DNA of 64,000 nt. Source: Kondoa malvinella (taxonomy: Eukaryota > Basidiomycota > Agaricostilbomycetes > Agaricostilbales > Kondoaceae). The notes below the pieces were generated by a model. The model did not search any database. It saw only the letters and a list, made by a program, of their open reading frames with translations, and was not told the DNA's origin. Position numbers and translations under genes: made by a program. Below are positions 23,297 through 36,645 of this stretch, piece after piece. How positions within the stretch are numbered: the stretch's first letter is position 1; each line of letters begins with the position of its first letter. The DNA is taken from positions 1,213,872-1,277,871 of the forward strand of contig BCIM01000004.1 of NCBI GenBank assembly GCA_039545315.1. The letters are read 5' to 3'.

Positions 23297-23926
23297 TCAA
23301 TGCTGTATTTCCACCCTCTGACCCGCTCCTGACCATTCACGACACACGTTGTCAACGTTGTTGAGATACCTTAGCTTGACCGTCATCGCTTTTGCATCGA
23401 CCAAATCATCCTTCTCCAGTGACAGACGCAGACGTTGCATAGTTTCGCTCATACTCTGCTTGTTTTCCTGCCTGATCTGATCAATGTCTTTTTGCGAGCT
23501 GGCGTCTTCCACCTGTTCCCTCACTTCCATGACTTCCATCAACAGTTCCAGATCCTCCAAGCTGTCGCTCTCCGCTATCTCTACGCCTTTCAAGCCAAGA
23601 CAGTACTCTGCTCTTTCCAAAGGGTTGCTCAGCGTCTTGTAAGCCTTGTTTACCAACTCGGACCATTCATGTGCTCTGCTTTCCAGCTCATCTTGGCCAG
23701 AAAATGCATCAGGGTGAACTTGTCTTTGTAGTTTGAGGAAAGCAGACTTGAGCGCGGGCAGTGGGACATCGTAAGAATGAGTCAGGTCGAATAGAGAGAA
23801 ATAGTTGATCGAAGGGTCTGGCCGCTTGGAGACTAGGTCCGACACTCTCAAGAGGGGCCCTCTGCTGAAATGACGGCGGGCTGTGTGGCTGATGAGCCTG
23901 CTGCAGATGGACAGGCGATTCGACAT
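23297..23926 (-). CDS. JAC1: Mitochondrial Fe-S co-chaperone Jac1/Hsc20 (J-domain)
   Basis: An uninterrupted frame of 209 residues, the only intronless gene modelled here. The basic N-terminus (MSNRLSICSRLISHTARRHF) is a mitochondrial targeting signal. The J-domain holds the essential HPD triplet in QRQVHPDAFSG and a helix IV ELVNKAYKTLSNPLERAEYC. The C-terminal HscB-oligomerisation domain contains LELLMEVMEVREQVEDAS and LRYLNNVDNVCREW, the surface that binds the scaffold Isu1. Jac1 stimulates Ssq1 ATPase to release clusters from Isu1. Confidence 0.92.
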   Translation of the reverse strand: MSNRLSICSRLISHTARRHFSRGPLLRVSDLVSKRPDPSINYFSLFDLTHSYDVPLPALKSAFLKLQRQVHPDAFSGQDELESRAHEWSELVNKAYKTLSNPLERAEYCLGLKGVEIAESDSLEDLELLMEVMEVREQVEDASSQKDIDQIRQENKQSMSETMQRLRLSLEKDDLVDAKAMTVKLRYLNNVDNVCREWSGAGQRVEIQH

Positions 23927-24273
23927 GGTTGAACTGCTTCAAGCTTAGAATAGGGTCTGCCCAGAACGGCGACTCAAGATAGACCCGCTGTCTTGTGTGC
24001 CTATCTCCTTCGTACATACGCTGTCTGTTACTAGCGGCCAGTGCAAAAGGCATCGCATCGCAGTAGTGTCCTCCTCGCTCAAATACAATGACGTCCGAAG
24101 CCGCCTGACAGGCAGCGAGGCATTTTAATACTGCTGCTTATGGCCTCTCTTGGACTTGATCGCACTTCTCTAGCGCACCTTGTATCTCTCTCCGTGCTTT
24201 CCTCTCCCTTTGTCCTCGCTCTGTTTTCCATTCGTTCCGGGCTGGTCTTCTTGCGACAATCGCCTCGACCATC
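23927..24273. promoter_or_regulatory. Divergent promoter region JAC1 / ANTH gene
   Basis: 347 bp between divergent start codons. No coding exon recognised; both promoters must lie here. Confidence 0.45.
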
Positions 24274-25455
24274 ATGTTTGAGACCAAGAGCAAAAGTCAA
24301 GTCCTTGTTGATGGCGCTTGCAAGCCCAAGCGAGCTGCGCCCAAGTCCAAGTACTTGCAACCCCTCACGCTCGAATTGCAGCAGTTTGAGAAGATTCCTG
24401 CTGTTTGCTCTGGACTGCAGCTCAAGCTATGCCATAACAATCCAACTGTCGTTTTGAAAGCCTTGATCACCGTTCATCATGCTTTGAATCATGGAGAGCA
24501 CAACAGAGTGCTTCAGGCCGTCTCGAAATACCTCAAATTGACTGCGGTAACTCATCGACCCGCCATCAGCCGTATACTTGTCCGATATGCTAGGTATATG
24601 GTATGTCTTTCCCTTAGATCTACCCTTAGATCTAGGCAGAATCACTGACGAGTCGGAAAAAGGAACTTCGCATCTGTTCTTTCAGCAAGAACGGTGGACA
24701 CGACGTGATCAAATCGAAAGCAGACACGGTCAACTCTGAGAGGCTCTCTAATACTGGTGAAGCTGGTCGAATGCTACAAGTTCGGCTCAAAGATGGGCTC
24801 TTGGCGGAAGTCGAACAGATGATTCAGCTCATTGATGCTTTGACTGATTGGTATGCCTACGTTACTTGCGCAGAGACTCAGTGCTGATACCACTTCAGCT
24901 TAAAGGGCTTTGACGAAGAAGATTCGGACGACCTTATACAAGCGGCCCTCTTCTTATTGCTCGGAGACATGTTTCACCTCGCTGCTGCTGTATGCGAGTC
25001 AGTTATCAATATTTTGTGTGAGTCCGCAGCGCAGAAAGATTATCAAGGGCCTCTAAGATTCCAGTAGCTTCTTTTACCAAGTACAGCTTACACGACGGCC
25101 AACTCGCGCTCAAGCTCTATATCTCTGCTGTCAGTCAGATAGAAGCTGTTAGGGCTATCTTGGATGACGAGAGGAGGAAGGGTCACGCATACTGCATCAG
25201 TCGGTCGGCTCGTCGTCCTGGGCTATAGAAGCTAATGCTCTTGCATGAACAGACGACTTGAAGATGCCTCCACCTCAGATGGAGGTCACTCTGCGATCTC
25301 ATTTGGGATTCTTGGAGTCTAACTCTTTGCGCCGCTCTGCTTCTTCTCGCAAGCCGACGTCCAAAGTTCGAGAACGGATTCTGCTAGGCGATATTGCTTC
25401 CGCTCAAGAGACGGTCGTGTTCTCACCAGTACCTGGCAGTACTCGAACTTCATAG
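24274..25455 (+). CDS. ANTH-domain (AP180/CALM N-terminal) protein
   Basis: Five exons (24274-24600, 24663-24850, 24899-25017, 25065-25181, 25253-25455) encode 317 residues. The start of the ANTH domain reads LVDGACKPKRAAPKSKYL, i.e. the lysine-rich phosphoinositide-binding signature KPKxxxPKxKY. The helical solenoid follows: NPTVVLKALITVHHALNHGE, RYARYMELRI, AEVEQMIQLIDALTD, LIQAALFLLLGDMFHLAAAV and YISAVSQIEAVRAILDDERR. It ends soon after the domain (LGFLESNSLRRSASSRK), so it lacks the long clathrin/EH-binding tail of Yap1801/AP180; the adaptor function may therefore be reduced to membrane binding. The last intron is 71 bp. Confidence 0.85.
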
Positions 25456-25519
25456 ATGAGCGCAGTAGATAGGCGTTGAAATTTGAATTTTATCGCAATT
25501 TGTCTCTCTCACATCAGCC

Positions 25520-27484
<1,965 letters not shown>

Positions 27485-27621
27485 TAGCTTATGTGCATAG
27501 CCTATTACGTCAAAACCTTCTCAGGTCTTCGAGCCATTTGCGGTGTGGGCGCCTTTGCCGAAGCAACGAAACTTGCTCACTGCCAGTTTACCTTATACAC
27601 TCGCCCAACTCATCTCCAATC

Positions 27622-28854
27622 ATGTCGAACGAGCCATCCAAAGCTAGCGGAAAGTGAGCTCGCACTGACTGCACTTCGACTCGTCTGACGAATGCGCTTG
27701 GACTGCAGCTACAACTCGGTTGTCGGAGGGTGAGTCTCTAGAGGCACTTCCTCGGCGCTCTCGGTATGCTCAGATGTATGTCTGCCGCTAGAGCCAGCCA
27801 AACTCTTGGACAAGCACTGGGCAATGACAGCCTCGCCAACTCTGGTGCTCGACAGAAGCAGCAGTACGTACATTGCTTCAAGCATACGTGTCGCGTCACT
27901 AACACTTGTGGTTCGTGTAAGAGGTGATGCGGAATACAAGGCAGCCCAAGCGCAAGGGTGGGCCACGTAATGCCTACGTACACCTCCAACATGCTCACTT
28001 TATCTACAGCTATGCCGAAGGAACTGTAAGTCAAGATCCAGAGTCGTGAGATATATAATTTGACATCATGTCGCTCTGCACAGGCCGACCGTTTGACTGG
28101 TGCCAAAGACCGGTGCGTGTCTTCTCCAGGAGTACGCGCATAGCTGAGTGCTGAACAGTGTTGTCGGCAACCTTACTGGAGACGATGCTCAGCATGCTAG
28201 CGGCCAGCTACAATCGGACAAAGGAAAGGCTCAGCAGAAGCTGAACGACCCTAACCCAAGCGTTCCTAATGTATGTCAGCAGAGTCTCAAACTACCGAGT
28301 CTGACAATTACAATGTACAGGCTACAACCTTCGATGCTAGCGACCCCAGCAAGGCAAACGCTCAGACCAACACCTTGCTTGGCAGTGAGTTTCATGGTGT
28401 CATTGCTGTTAGCTCCGTTCGCTTATTAGGGATGCTTGTGTCACCGATCAGGCGTCAAAGAAACGATCGGCCAGACTTTAGGCGTCAGTCCTTACATTCG
28501 AGTTGGGATTCTCAGCTGACAATCGATTACAGCTGAATACTATGCAAGCTGAAGGCGCTCAGCAGCGTAAAGCAGGTGACACCGAGCAGAAAGAGGCGGA
28601 AGCAAAGGGCTACGTCCAAGGTGCCATTGATCAGTCAGTACAATCTCGTCGTGCTTGTAACACTGCTCACTCATTCATTTATGTAGGGTCTCAGGCTACG
28701 TGAGCCAAACGGTGTCTCGCCCTTGTTGATACTGACAGCTTGCCGACCGTAGGGCAAATCTGTTATTGGCGCAATCACTGGCGACACGGCTCAACAGCAG
28801 CAGGGTAACATCCAACAAAGCAAGGGTGAGACCCAGAAGGAGATCAATAAGTAG
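27622..28854 (+). CDS. CsbD-like / mismatch-cruciform-binding (Hmp1-like) protein
   Basis: Twelve exons in 1.2 kb (27622-27653, 27709-27729, 27792-27863, 27922-27966, 28010-28025, 28084-28112, 28159-28270, 28321-28384, 28452-28483, 28533-28633, 28687-28699, 28753-28854) encode 212 residues, rich in Ala, Gln, Gly and Lys. Two copies of a CsbD-like module are visible: SQTLGQALGNDSLANSGARQ with QAQGWATYAEGTADRL, and VKETIGQTLGLNTMQAEGAQ with EAKGYVQGAIDQVSGY, each followed by an ITGDTAQQ/LTGDDAQHASG stretch. Ustilago Hmp1, a small protein binding mismatched and cruciform DNA, has this pattern; bacterial CsbD proteins are stress-induced. Exons of 13, 16 and 21 nt are needed. More than half of the genomic span is intron. 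Confidence 0.78.
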
Positions 28855-28916
28855 TGATAACTTTTACGACTGGCGGTGTATCTCGTGATTATCATGCAAT
28901 CCTATTGGACAATCTC

Positions 28917-29860
28917 TCATACTCCGAGCTGCCTTTTCATTCCTTCTATGCTTGCTCCCTCTAGCCAGCTGATGAAAGACCGGTAAAAGGCATCATGCTC
29001 CAACCCTTCGCTTTGCGGCAGGTCTAGCTTTATCTTGTGCGTGGCGCTTTGTCCGTAAGCAAGCCATCCTTTGGGTGACATTGAGTCAGCATCTCGGAGG
29101 CAAGCTTTTACGGAAAGCACTGACGATAGCCAGCTGGAAATGTGCTGAGCTTGTCATAATCGATAGCTGGCACCTTGCGAGGATCGACCGGTATCATCTT
29201 ATCCTTCTCGTAGAAACCTTTGAAGAAATGCGTCTTCCATTCCCCGTCAGAGTTGCGAGCAACAAAAAAGCAGAGTCTGCAGTCTGCATCGACATCGACT
29301 TCGCAGTCTTCTCCGCTGTCAGTCTTCATGATGAACCGCTGAGTGATCCTGAAGTTGCCAATCAATCAGCGCTCTACTGCAGAGATGGACACGGACGTTG
29401 CTTTCAGCTTGCCCAGAGCGCGTTTGCCAGCTGCTGGACCGCCAGTAGCAATATCGACCGTACCGCCGCAAACGCGATGAGCGACTGAGAGCATTTGGTC
29501 AGTCAGAGCTGGTCGACGGTCTTCGATCGGAGAAACCAGACGGACTTCTGGCACCCTTTGTAAAGCCTGCTGCGGAAATCTTGACTAGCATCACAATCAG
29601 CCTTGTTGTACTAGCATCAGTGAAAGGGAGGACTAGCTGAATTCGTCGATTGGTACTCCGCCCGACCAGGTTGTAAAGACATACGCATCTTCCGAAGCAA
29701 AGAGCGCCCGCATCTTGGGCCATTCACACGCGTCTCTATGGCTAGGAAAGCCTTCCATGAGTTCTCGAATCTGCCATCGGTCTGTAGCTGTTGAGCCATT
29801 CAAGCTCTCGCTCAACTCTGGCCCTGGCAAAGGCGGAGCTTCTCCCAAAGGTATGGCCAT
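28917..29860 (-). CDS. SnoaL/NTF2-like domain protein
   Basis: Five exons (29860-29638, 29584-29546, 29484-29397, 29348-29125, 29068-28917) give 241 residues. The cone-shaped SnoaL_4-like fold is indicated by ELMEGFPSHRDACEWPKMRA, TTWSGGVPIDEFIKISAAGF, AHRVCGGTVDI, HFFKGFYEKDKMIPVDP and a C-terminal FPAGYRWLAYGQSATHKI. Fungal members are often encoded beside aromatic-degradation or secondary-metabolism enzymes; the reaction is unknown. It is head-to-head with maleylacetate reductase. The first intron (29585-29637) needs a GC donor (GCTAGT) to give the conserved DEFIKIS; two other donors are GTCCGT. An upstream TTG extension was not used. Confidence 0.78.
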
Positions 29861-29987
29861 AGCACGTAGTATAGCAAGAGAGGTGAGAAACGAGAAACGC
29901 GACAAGCGCGGTGAGCGAGGCTAAATGATGATGCGTGTGCCAGATTAGATCCAAGTAGACGGAATTCTTCTCCGACCAAGCAAAGCA
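29861..29987. promoter_or_regulatory. Divergent promoter SnoaL-like / maleylacetate reductase
   Basis: Only 127 bp lie between the two start codons, so the pair probably shares control. No binding site is recognised. Confidence 0.55.
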
Positions 29988-31416
29988 ATGCAGCCATTCG
30001 TATGTAAGCGTACAGAGACAAGCTTGGAAGAAAGAGGCTGATCTGATTCGAATAACAGATAACGCATTACCAGCGCGTTCGTCAAGTTCAAGGGCCAGCA
30101 CAATTTTGGGAAAGCTGATGATTGGAGCCAGGCGTGATCTTTGGCAGTGGAACTCTGACGCAGCTCAAGAGCGAGATTGAAAAGCTTGGGTGCAAGTCTG
30201 CGCTGGTCTTGACAACTCCTCAGCAAGCTTCTATTGGCGCGGATGTTCAAAAGCAACTCGGTTCAACAGCTTGCGGACTCTACAGCAATGCGACCATGCA
30301 CACACCGTATGAAGTGACAGAAGATGCTCTCAAGATGGTCGAAAAGACCAAAGCAGATTGCGTGGTCAGCGTGGGCGGAGGGTCGACAAGTCCGCTTGTC
30401 TCCAGCACAAATCCAGATCTACAGCTGACTTGTATATCCAGCTGGACTTGGCAAGGCTATCGCTCTGCAGACGGATCTTCCTCAGGTGAGACAGAGCAGT
30501 CCAAATTTCATGCATGTGAGCTGACATCGTGGACAGATTGTTGTGCCTACAACCTACGCGGGCAGTGAAGCAACAGCCATCATCGGCCAGACCTCAAAAG
30601 AAGGCGGCAAGACAACGCAGAAGACATTAAAAGTCCTGCCCGAAGTCATTCTTTACGACGTTGATCTGACCATGTCTTTGCCCGCTCAAATGACCATCAC
30701 CTCTGGCATGAACGCCATTGCTCACAGCGTCGAGGCACTATACTCCCAAGAGGCAAATCCAATCATTGATGCCATGGCTGAAGAAGGCATTAGAGCGTTG
30801 GCAAAGTCTCTTCCTGTCATCCACAAGAACCCGAGCGACAGGACTGCCAGATCTGATGCGGTAAGCTTTGTTCTGTCATTCATCTGTACCCAGCTGACTC
30901 CACCATAGCTGTACGGTGCTTGGGCATGCGGAACGTATGTGCCAGACAGATGTTGTCCGTTTTTTCACTCATCAGATCCTGCTTGCAGATGCCTCGGTGC
31001 TGTTGGCATGTCTCTGCATCACAAACTATGCCATACGCTCGGCGGCTCCTTTGGCATGCCACATGCAGAGACTCACACCGTCATTCTCCCTCACGCGGTA
31101 GCATACAATGCGCCTCATGCGCCAGAAGCGATATCGAAAGTAGCAAAAGCTTTGGGTGTGTCCAATGCAGCTCAAGGGCTGTTTGATCTGGCCAAGAATC
31201 TCGGTGCGCCAATCAGCTTAAAGGAACTCGGCTTCAAGGAGGAAGATCTCGATAAAGCGGCCGATATTGCTGGCAAAGCAGCTTACCCTAATCCAGCGCC
31301 GCTTGAAAAGTCTAAGCTACTCACGCTGCTGAAGAAGTATGATTCGCCGCTTTGTCAAATATGGCGCAGACTCAAATGTATTCCACAGTGCTTACGAAGG
31401 TACACAACCGGAATGA
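29988..31416 (+). CDS. Maleylacetate reductase (iron-type alcohol dehydrogenase family)
   Basis: Eight exons (29988-30003, 30059-30076, 30132-30389, 30442-30485, 30537-30860, 30909-30934, 30989-31336, 31389-31416) encode 353 residues, the family length. The start MQPFVYNALPARVIFGSGTL is typical. NAD(P) binding: VSVGGGSTTGLGKAIAL. Signature stretch: PTTYAGSEATAIIG. The metal/active-site histidine region reads NAIAHSVEALYS, CLGAVGMSLHHKLCHTLGGS and MPHAETHTVILPHAVAYN, the form seen in maleylacetate reductases rather than general Fe-ADHs. The enzyme reduces maleylacetate to 3-oxoadipate, the last step of hydroxyquinol or resorcinol breakdown, so it meets the carboxymuconate genes at 1.7-5 kb at the same product. 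Exon 2 is 18 nt and its donor is GTTCGT. Confidence 0.9.
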
Positions 31417-31545
31417 GAGAGATGTGAACGAAAGCGCGTGATTGTCATAGATAGATATATCTCATAGGACCAATTACATTGTTAGCGACCTCTTTCGTTT
31501 CCTATCTACAATGATGCAATATTGATGTACACGCCCGGCAAACTA

Positions 31546-34444
31546 TCAAGCTTCGAGATTTACCGCCCTGACCTTGGTCTCTTCTGTTTCGACAGTGTTG
31601 GCAAAGTTACCGAACCATTCGAGAGCATGCGTCGCCTTGTCACGGGTGCCCTCGATTTGCTTGCGTTCCTGCTCGGTCTTCTCCAGTGCCGCCCTAAAAC
31701 GCTCGCGAAGATCCCATCCTGCCATGCGCAAGACCTTGCGCGTCTCGCCAGCGATTCGGTCAGCCTCCTGTGCTGTGTAGCTGGTATTTTGCGCCGAAGC
31801 AGATCCTGCCGCAGAAAGAGATAGTTGAAGTTTGCGACCGATGTTGCGGGGTACGGCTCGTGGCAGATCGACGATGATATAGACAGCGAGACCAGCAGCT
31901 AGTCAGAGCCATCAGCATGTTGGTGGCACATCAATTAAGTTGTTAACTCACTCAATACACCAACGACCGGAGCAGCCCATTTCCTGGCTTGAGCGCTGCC
32001 AAAGACTTCACATACACGCGCGATTGAGTCGACCAGACCCTTGACACCAACAGCCCGACTGCCAAACATGGTGACAGCCCCGACACCCAGCGAAACCACG
32101 CTGAGAGCACCAGCAGTTTCGGCTTCGATGTCTTCGGCACTTTGTTTGCTGTGGAACGGAAGCAGACGTTCGAGATCGAAGAGATCCATAATTGAGATCT
32201 CGATCGTATCGTTGCTCATCCCGAAGGTAGCGCCAGCAAGGTTGAGGCCGACAGCCGAGGTGGCTTTTGGCCGGGACAAGGTCATTGCGCGGCGTCGCTT
32301 AGCGTACATGACTTCAGGCTTGAAGACTCTGGGTTTGTTCATCTGCTGTTGCTCTTCAGGAAGGAAACGCTTTGTCATGTCGCCAGTAATTTCTGCTACG
32401 CCTTCGACGGTCGCTTGTCTTGCCTGTTCCTCTGCTGCCCGAACTTCGCCTTCGATGCTCTGTAGAAGAGTGGCCCTGACATCCGCTGCCCATTGCCAGA
32501 TGCCAAGAATACCAGGATAAGCTGGCAATTCAGTCGGGGCGACAAAGTCATCAGGGTTAGCACAGACTGCTTCTTCTGTGCTCGGCACGACTTGGCCTTG
32601 GCCGATGAAAGCGAGGGCGCGATCGAGACGGCTCAAAGCTTGCTTCTTGCTTATATCGACCTGACTCTCTTCGACGCCAGCAATTCCATCTTCTACCTGC
32701 TCCTTCATCTTGTTCATCCTCTCATGCACAGGCCGAATCTTCTCCAAATCCACCAACGCCTTTTCCAACTTTGCATCCGCCGCCTCTAAATTTGCTTCGG
32801 CTAGAAGACCAAGGTCGGTGAGCAGATTGATGAGGTAATGTTTGGCAGGTGCCAGCTTGCTCTTTGCACGCTTGAGCAGAACGAAAGACCGCAAAGATGT
32901 CTCGAGGTGATCGAAGGATTCCTGCAGGTCTTGAGAGGCTTTCGTGGGCATGGTGTCTGTGTCTGGTACGCTTCCAGCCGCGTCGACAAAGTGGACCAAT
33001 TCATGGCGATTGTCCCAGGTCGCAGGCGAAAGTTGACGAATCTGTTCGCCCACCAAGCGCTCACACCTCTTTTTGTCCCGAATGCCCGCAAACTTGTTGA
33101 CCACAACAAAAACATATGCCTTCTCCCTTGAGGCAGTCCAAAGGAATTCTTTGGCTGACAGAGTAAAGTGGTTCTCCGCTGAGACGACAAAGACGATGAC
33201 ATCGATCTCATCTTGGCGAGCAAAGACTGCGGTGGTAGAGAGAGTGTCTCGGTTGAGCCCGGGTGCGTCGATGAGCGAGATAGAGACGAGACCGTTGCGG
33301 ACGAAAGATGCACTAGATTCGCCGCGAGCCAAAGCTTCTTCTTCAGCACGGACATCGTTGACGTATATCTTAACCAAAGAAAAGTCGTCTTCACCATCGA
33401 TGCAAGCTTCATCGAGCTTGTCCATGGAGTATTGAGTAAAGGTAGACGAGTCGGTAATATTGTATCGGGTGAGATCGCCTTTCTTGATTGCGTGCACCTC
33501 TTCTTTACCGCTGTTGTGTGCCTTGGCGTCCAAGACTTCTGTAAAGACGGTGGTGCAAGGTTGTTGATCGACAGGGAGGAGATCTCGTTGAAGAAGAGCG
33601 TTCACAAAGGTAGACTTGCCGGCGTTAAGATCTCCAGTGACCAGCACTTTCGACGAGACGTCCATGACGCGAAGCTTGAGTGCACCCAAATGCTGCGACG
33701 TTGATGCGAGTTTGCGAGACAACATCTGCGCCAAAGTATCTTGGGAGAGCGATTCGAGAAGGGCCGGTAGTGAAGCAGGACCAGTCGCGTGGGTACCGAG
33801 TCGGAGATCGATAGACAAAACAGCGAGCCCATCTTGAAAAGTAGAAGAGGCCTCGTCTACTGGCGTAGACGCGTTGCGAAGATGGGAAGCAGGCATCATG
33901 GAAGCGGCGCGGCCATGTTCAGGACGCCTTGCTTGCTGTTCGCCTCCGAATGTTGTTTGCGTCCGCTGAACGGCACCTCGCCTGGGCGTCGTCGGGCAAG
34001 AGGCAGTAGTTGGTGCTGGACCAGAAGAAGACGGAACCAGCCATTCAGGCCGATATTGCACTGACCAGTGCTGAGTATTGAAAGAATCGAACGATTTGAC
34101 CAAGTCGACAGAAGTGTCTATCGAAGTGGCGAGACTGTTATGCCAAAGCAAAGCAAATCCTGAGACCAAGCTCACTCAGAGCATAGCAAGCAGACTTACG
34201 CATCTCTTTTCATGCCATACTCCAAAGCATGATCTGCGGAAGAAAGCGGTTCGTCAAATATTTGACCGGAACTTCTGCCAGCGAGAGGAGAATTGACGGC
34301 GGCCATCTTGACGTCTTTTATGCTCTCCGATGGACTGTAAGGAGACCCATCGTGCGGCCCAAAGGTCGATGGCTGAACATGAAAGGGGAAACCAGAGTTC
34401 TGTTGCTTTGCGATTGGCCTAGGAGGCGTTTGCACTGCTTGCAT
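31546..34444 (-). CDS. FZO1: Mitofusin-type dynamin GTPase of the mitochondrial outer membrane
   Basis: Three exons (34444-34200, 34134-31952, 31898-31546) encode 926 residues. The GTPase domain has G1 GDLNAGKST, G2 threonines in PCTTVFTEV, G3 DAPGL and G4 VVNKFAG. A coiled-coil HR region (LVDLEKIRPVHERMNKMKEQ) follows, then two close membrane segments near the C-terminus (LSVVSLGVGAVTMFGSRAVG and APVVGVLTAGLAVYIIVDLP) and a final coiled coil (RERFRAALEKTEQERKQIEG), the Fzo1 layout with both ends cytosolic. It fuses outer membranes. The frame extends upstream of 34444 to about 34618, but without an ATG; the start chosen is the first ATG, inside a proline-rich disordered region. Confidence 0.92.
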
Positions 34445-34617
34445 GGTTGTGCTCAAAGGGACAGGCTTGTTACACCTTTGACGCTTAAAGGCACAGTCGA
34501 GGTATATCCGAACTTGTTGATCGTTCGAGGTCGAGAGTTTGTTTGAGCTTTGATTTCGACCAAAGATCCTGCGTGGACTCAAGAAAGCCGCAAGCCTAGC
34601 AGCAGTTGAGGCATGCA

Positions 34618-35704
34618 ATGGCCGTCTTTCTGAAGACGCGAACAGATGGTTTTGCCAACTATTCCGTCAAGTACTCGCCTTTTTATCCGGATCGTCTGGC
34701 TGTAGCTTCAGCACAGAACTTTGGTCTCGTGGGCAATGGTCGCTTGCATCTGCTGCAACAGAATCCTCAAACTGGTCTGCGTATTGACAAGTGGTCAGTC
34801 CGACCCTGTTTCATGTGCTGTGACAACTCTCAACAAAAGGCTAGCTTTGACACGCAAGATGGTATATATGATCTAGCTTGGTCAGAAGTACACGAGAACC
34901 AACTCGTCTCGGTTTCTGGAGATGGCAGCGTCAAGCTATGGGATGTCACTTTGGATCAATTCCCGATTCACAAATGGCGAGAACATCAGCGTGAAGTCTA
35001 TTCCGCTGACTGGAACAATCTGCGCAAGGACATCTTTGCGACTGCTTCCTGGGATCAAACCATCAAAATTGTGAGCTGCTTTTCTCTCTGTTGGTTGAAG
35101 CTGCGACTAAAGTACCACACAGTGGAGCCCTGAACGACCAGCGTCCATGTCTACTATACATGCTCACTCGGCCTGTGTCTATGCGGCCCTCTTCTCTCCA
35201 CATTCGCCCGACATTTTGGCTTCCTGTTCAACAGATGGCTATCTCAACCTTTGGGATCTCCGACTTCCAGCTGCCTCTCCACCTGTGTCTTCCATCCTAG
35301 CGCATCCAGCAGAGGTATTGACACTAGATTGGAACAAGTACATACCCAACACCATTGCTACCGGCTCGGTAGATCGCTCTATCAAGCTGCATGACTTGCG
35401 CATGCCAAATCGACCCGCAGTCCTTTCAGCCTTGACGGGGCATGCGTATGCTGTACGCAAAGTCGCCTGGTCACCACATCAGCCTACTACACTTGCCAGT
35501 GCAAGCTACGACATGACTGTTCGCATTTGGGAAGTTGGTGGTCTGACTCAAAAGATGACTGGTCTGCCGCCTGAAGTCCTCGCCAGAGGGATGCACGATG
35601 GTCATACAGAGTTTGTGAATGGGGTAGCATGGAGTCTGTTTGAAGCGGGCGTAATAGCGAGTTGCGCGTGGGATCAGGAAGTGCATGCTTGGAAGGCCAT
35701 ATAG
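34618..35704 (+). CDS. PEX7: Peroxisomal PTS2 receptor Pex7 (WD40)
   Basis: Three exons (34618-34793, 34845-35070, 35123-35704) encode 327 residues. It begins with the Pex7-specific N-terminus FANYSVKYSPFYPDRLAVAS and NFGLVGNGRLHLL, followed by six WD repeats (DGIYDLAWSE, LVSVSGDGSVKLWD, DIFATASWDQTIKIWSP, DILASCSTDGYLNLWDLR, NTIATGSVDRSIKLHDLR, TLASASYDMTVRIWEV) and the ending VIASCAWDQEVHAWKA. Pex7 binds PTS2 signals in the cytosol and delivers them to the peroxisome. The first intron could be read through without a stop, but splicing it restores DKC-FDTQDGIYDLAW. Confidence 0.93.
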
Positions 35705-36100
35705 GTCTCATCGCAAGAGGCATGATGGTGGAAGTGGATGACGGATTGCCAGCCTTTCTGTGTGTAAGTGTGTTAACTCCTACTACGCCTGGCTTGACCC
35801 TTCATACAGCGCTTCGCAATCGGACGGAATGCTGATGTGGCAGCAGGTACGGCATAAGCATAGCCAGAGCGCGCACGAAGTTTTACCGCAGAGGGATCAA
35901 CCTCTTGTAGAATCGCAGGTCCCAAGAGGATCCAGCAAGGCGCTGACGGAAAAGCGCTGGGGGAAAAGAATATTACGTCGAGTAGACGTTCAAAGGCATG
36001 TTTGAAGCTATCCATTCGTTCAGTACAAGATCTATACTGTTCAAATCGCTTGCTATTTTGTGATCTCGAGAGCACGCAACTATGCGAGTGGTGTTTTGCT
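35705..36100. other. Convergent 3' region PEX7 / RPP2
   Basis: 396 bp between two convergent stop codons. No coding signal or structured RNA was recognised. Confidence 0.45.
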
Positions 36101-36645
36101 CTAATCGAATAGACCTGAAAGAGGTATCAGATGGTGGTCTACAAGTCTTTCCTGTCTGCCTACCGAAACCCATGTCATCGTCTGACTGCAGACGCACGGA
36201 AAGATTAGCCTTGGTTGGGGAGAAATGGCGAATGTAAACTTACGTCCTCTTTCTCTTCCTCCTTTGGCTTCTCCTCTTCAGCGGCAGGTGCTGCAGCGGC
36301 AGCTCCTCCAGATGAGGCAGCAGCGGCACCTCCACCACCAGATGGGACGGAAGCGAGCTTGGATGAACCTTCACTGATCAAAGTGTTGATGTCCTTGCCT
36401 TCAACTTCTTTGAGGAGAGTTGAAAGACGTTCCTCATCGGCGTCAATACTATATCCACTGTTTCAGCTCTTGCTCATCCAAAGCTGGTCTTTTTCGACGC
36501 ACCCAACGGTGCTCAGGAGACCCTTGATGTCTTCGCTGGAAGGAGACGAGTTCCCGCCGGCAATGAGAAGGAGGTATCTATGCGGCCAGTTAGGTGTGTT
36601 CTGCCTGGATGGTTTTGATGTTGCTCACGCAGCAATGTATTTCAT
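36101..36645 (-). CDS. RPP2: 60S acidic ribosomal stalk protein P2
   Basis: Five exons (36645-36629, 36577-36503, 36448-36244, 36185-36164, 36114-36101) encode 110 residues. N-terminus [20 protein letters not shown], dimerisation helices with [20 protein letters not shown], an Ala/Gly hinge ([20 protein letters not shown]) and the invariant stalk tail [11 protein letters not shown], which recruits elongation factors. The tail is cut by an intron after MGFG, so the last exon is 14 nt and encodes only G-L-F-D plus stop. It is divergent from RPS15. Confidence 0.95.

Noticed and set aside
34445..34618. N-terminal extension of mitofusin up to 34618.
   Set aside because: The extension contains no ATG and would overlap the PEX7 start; the first ATG is at 34444.
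34794..34844. Reading PEX7 through this segment without splicing.
   Set aside because: The inserted residues (SVRPCFMCCDNSQQKA) have no place in the Pex7 fold; removing 51 bp with GT-AG ends restores the conserved sequence.
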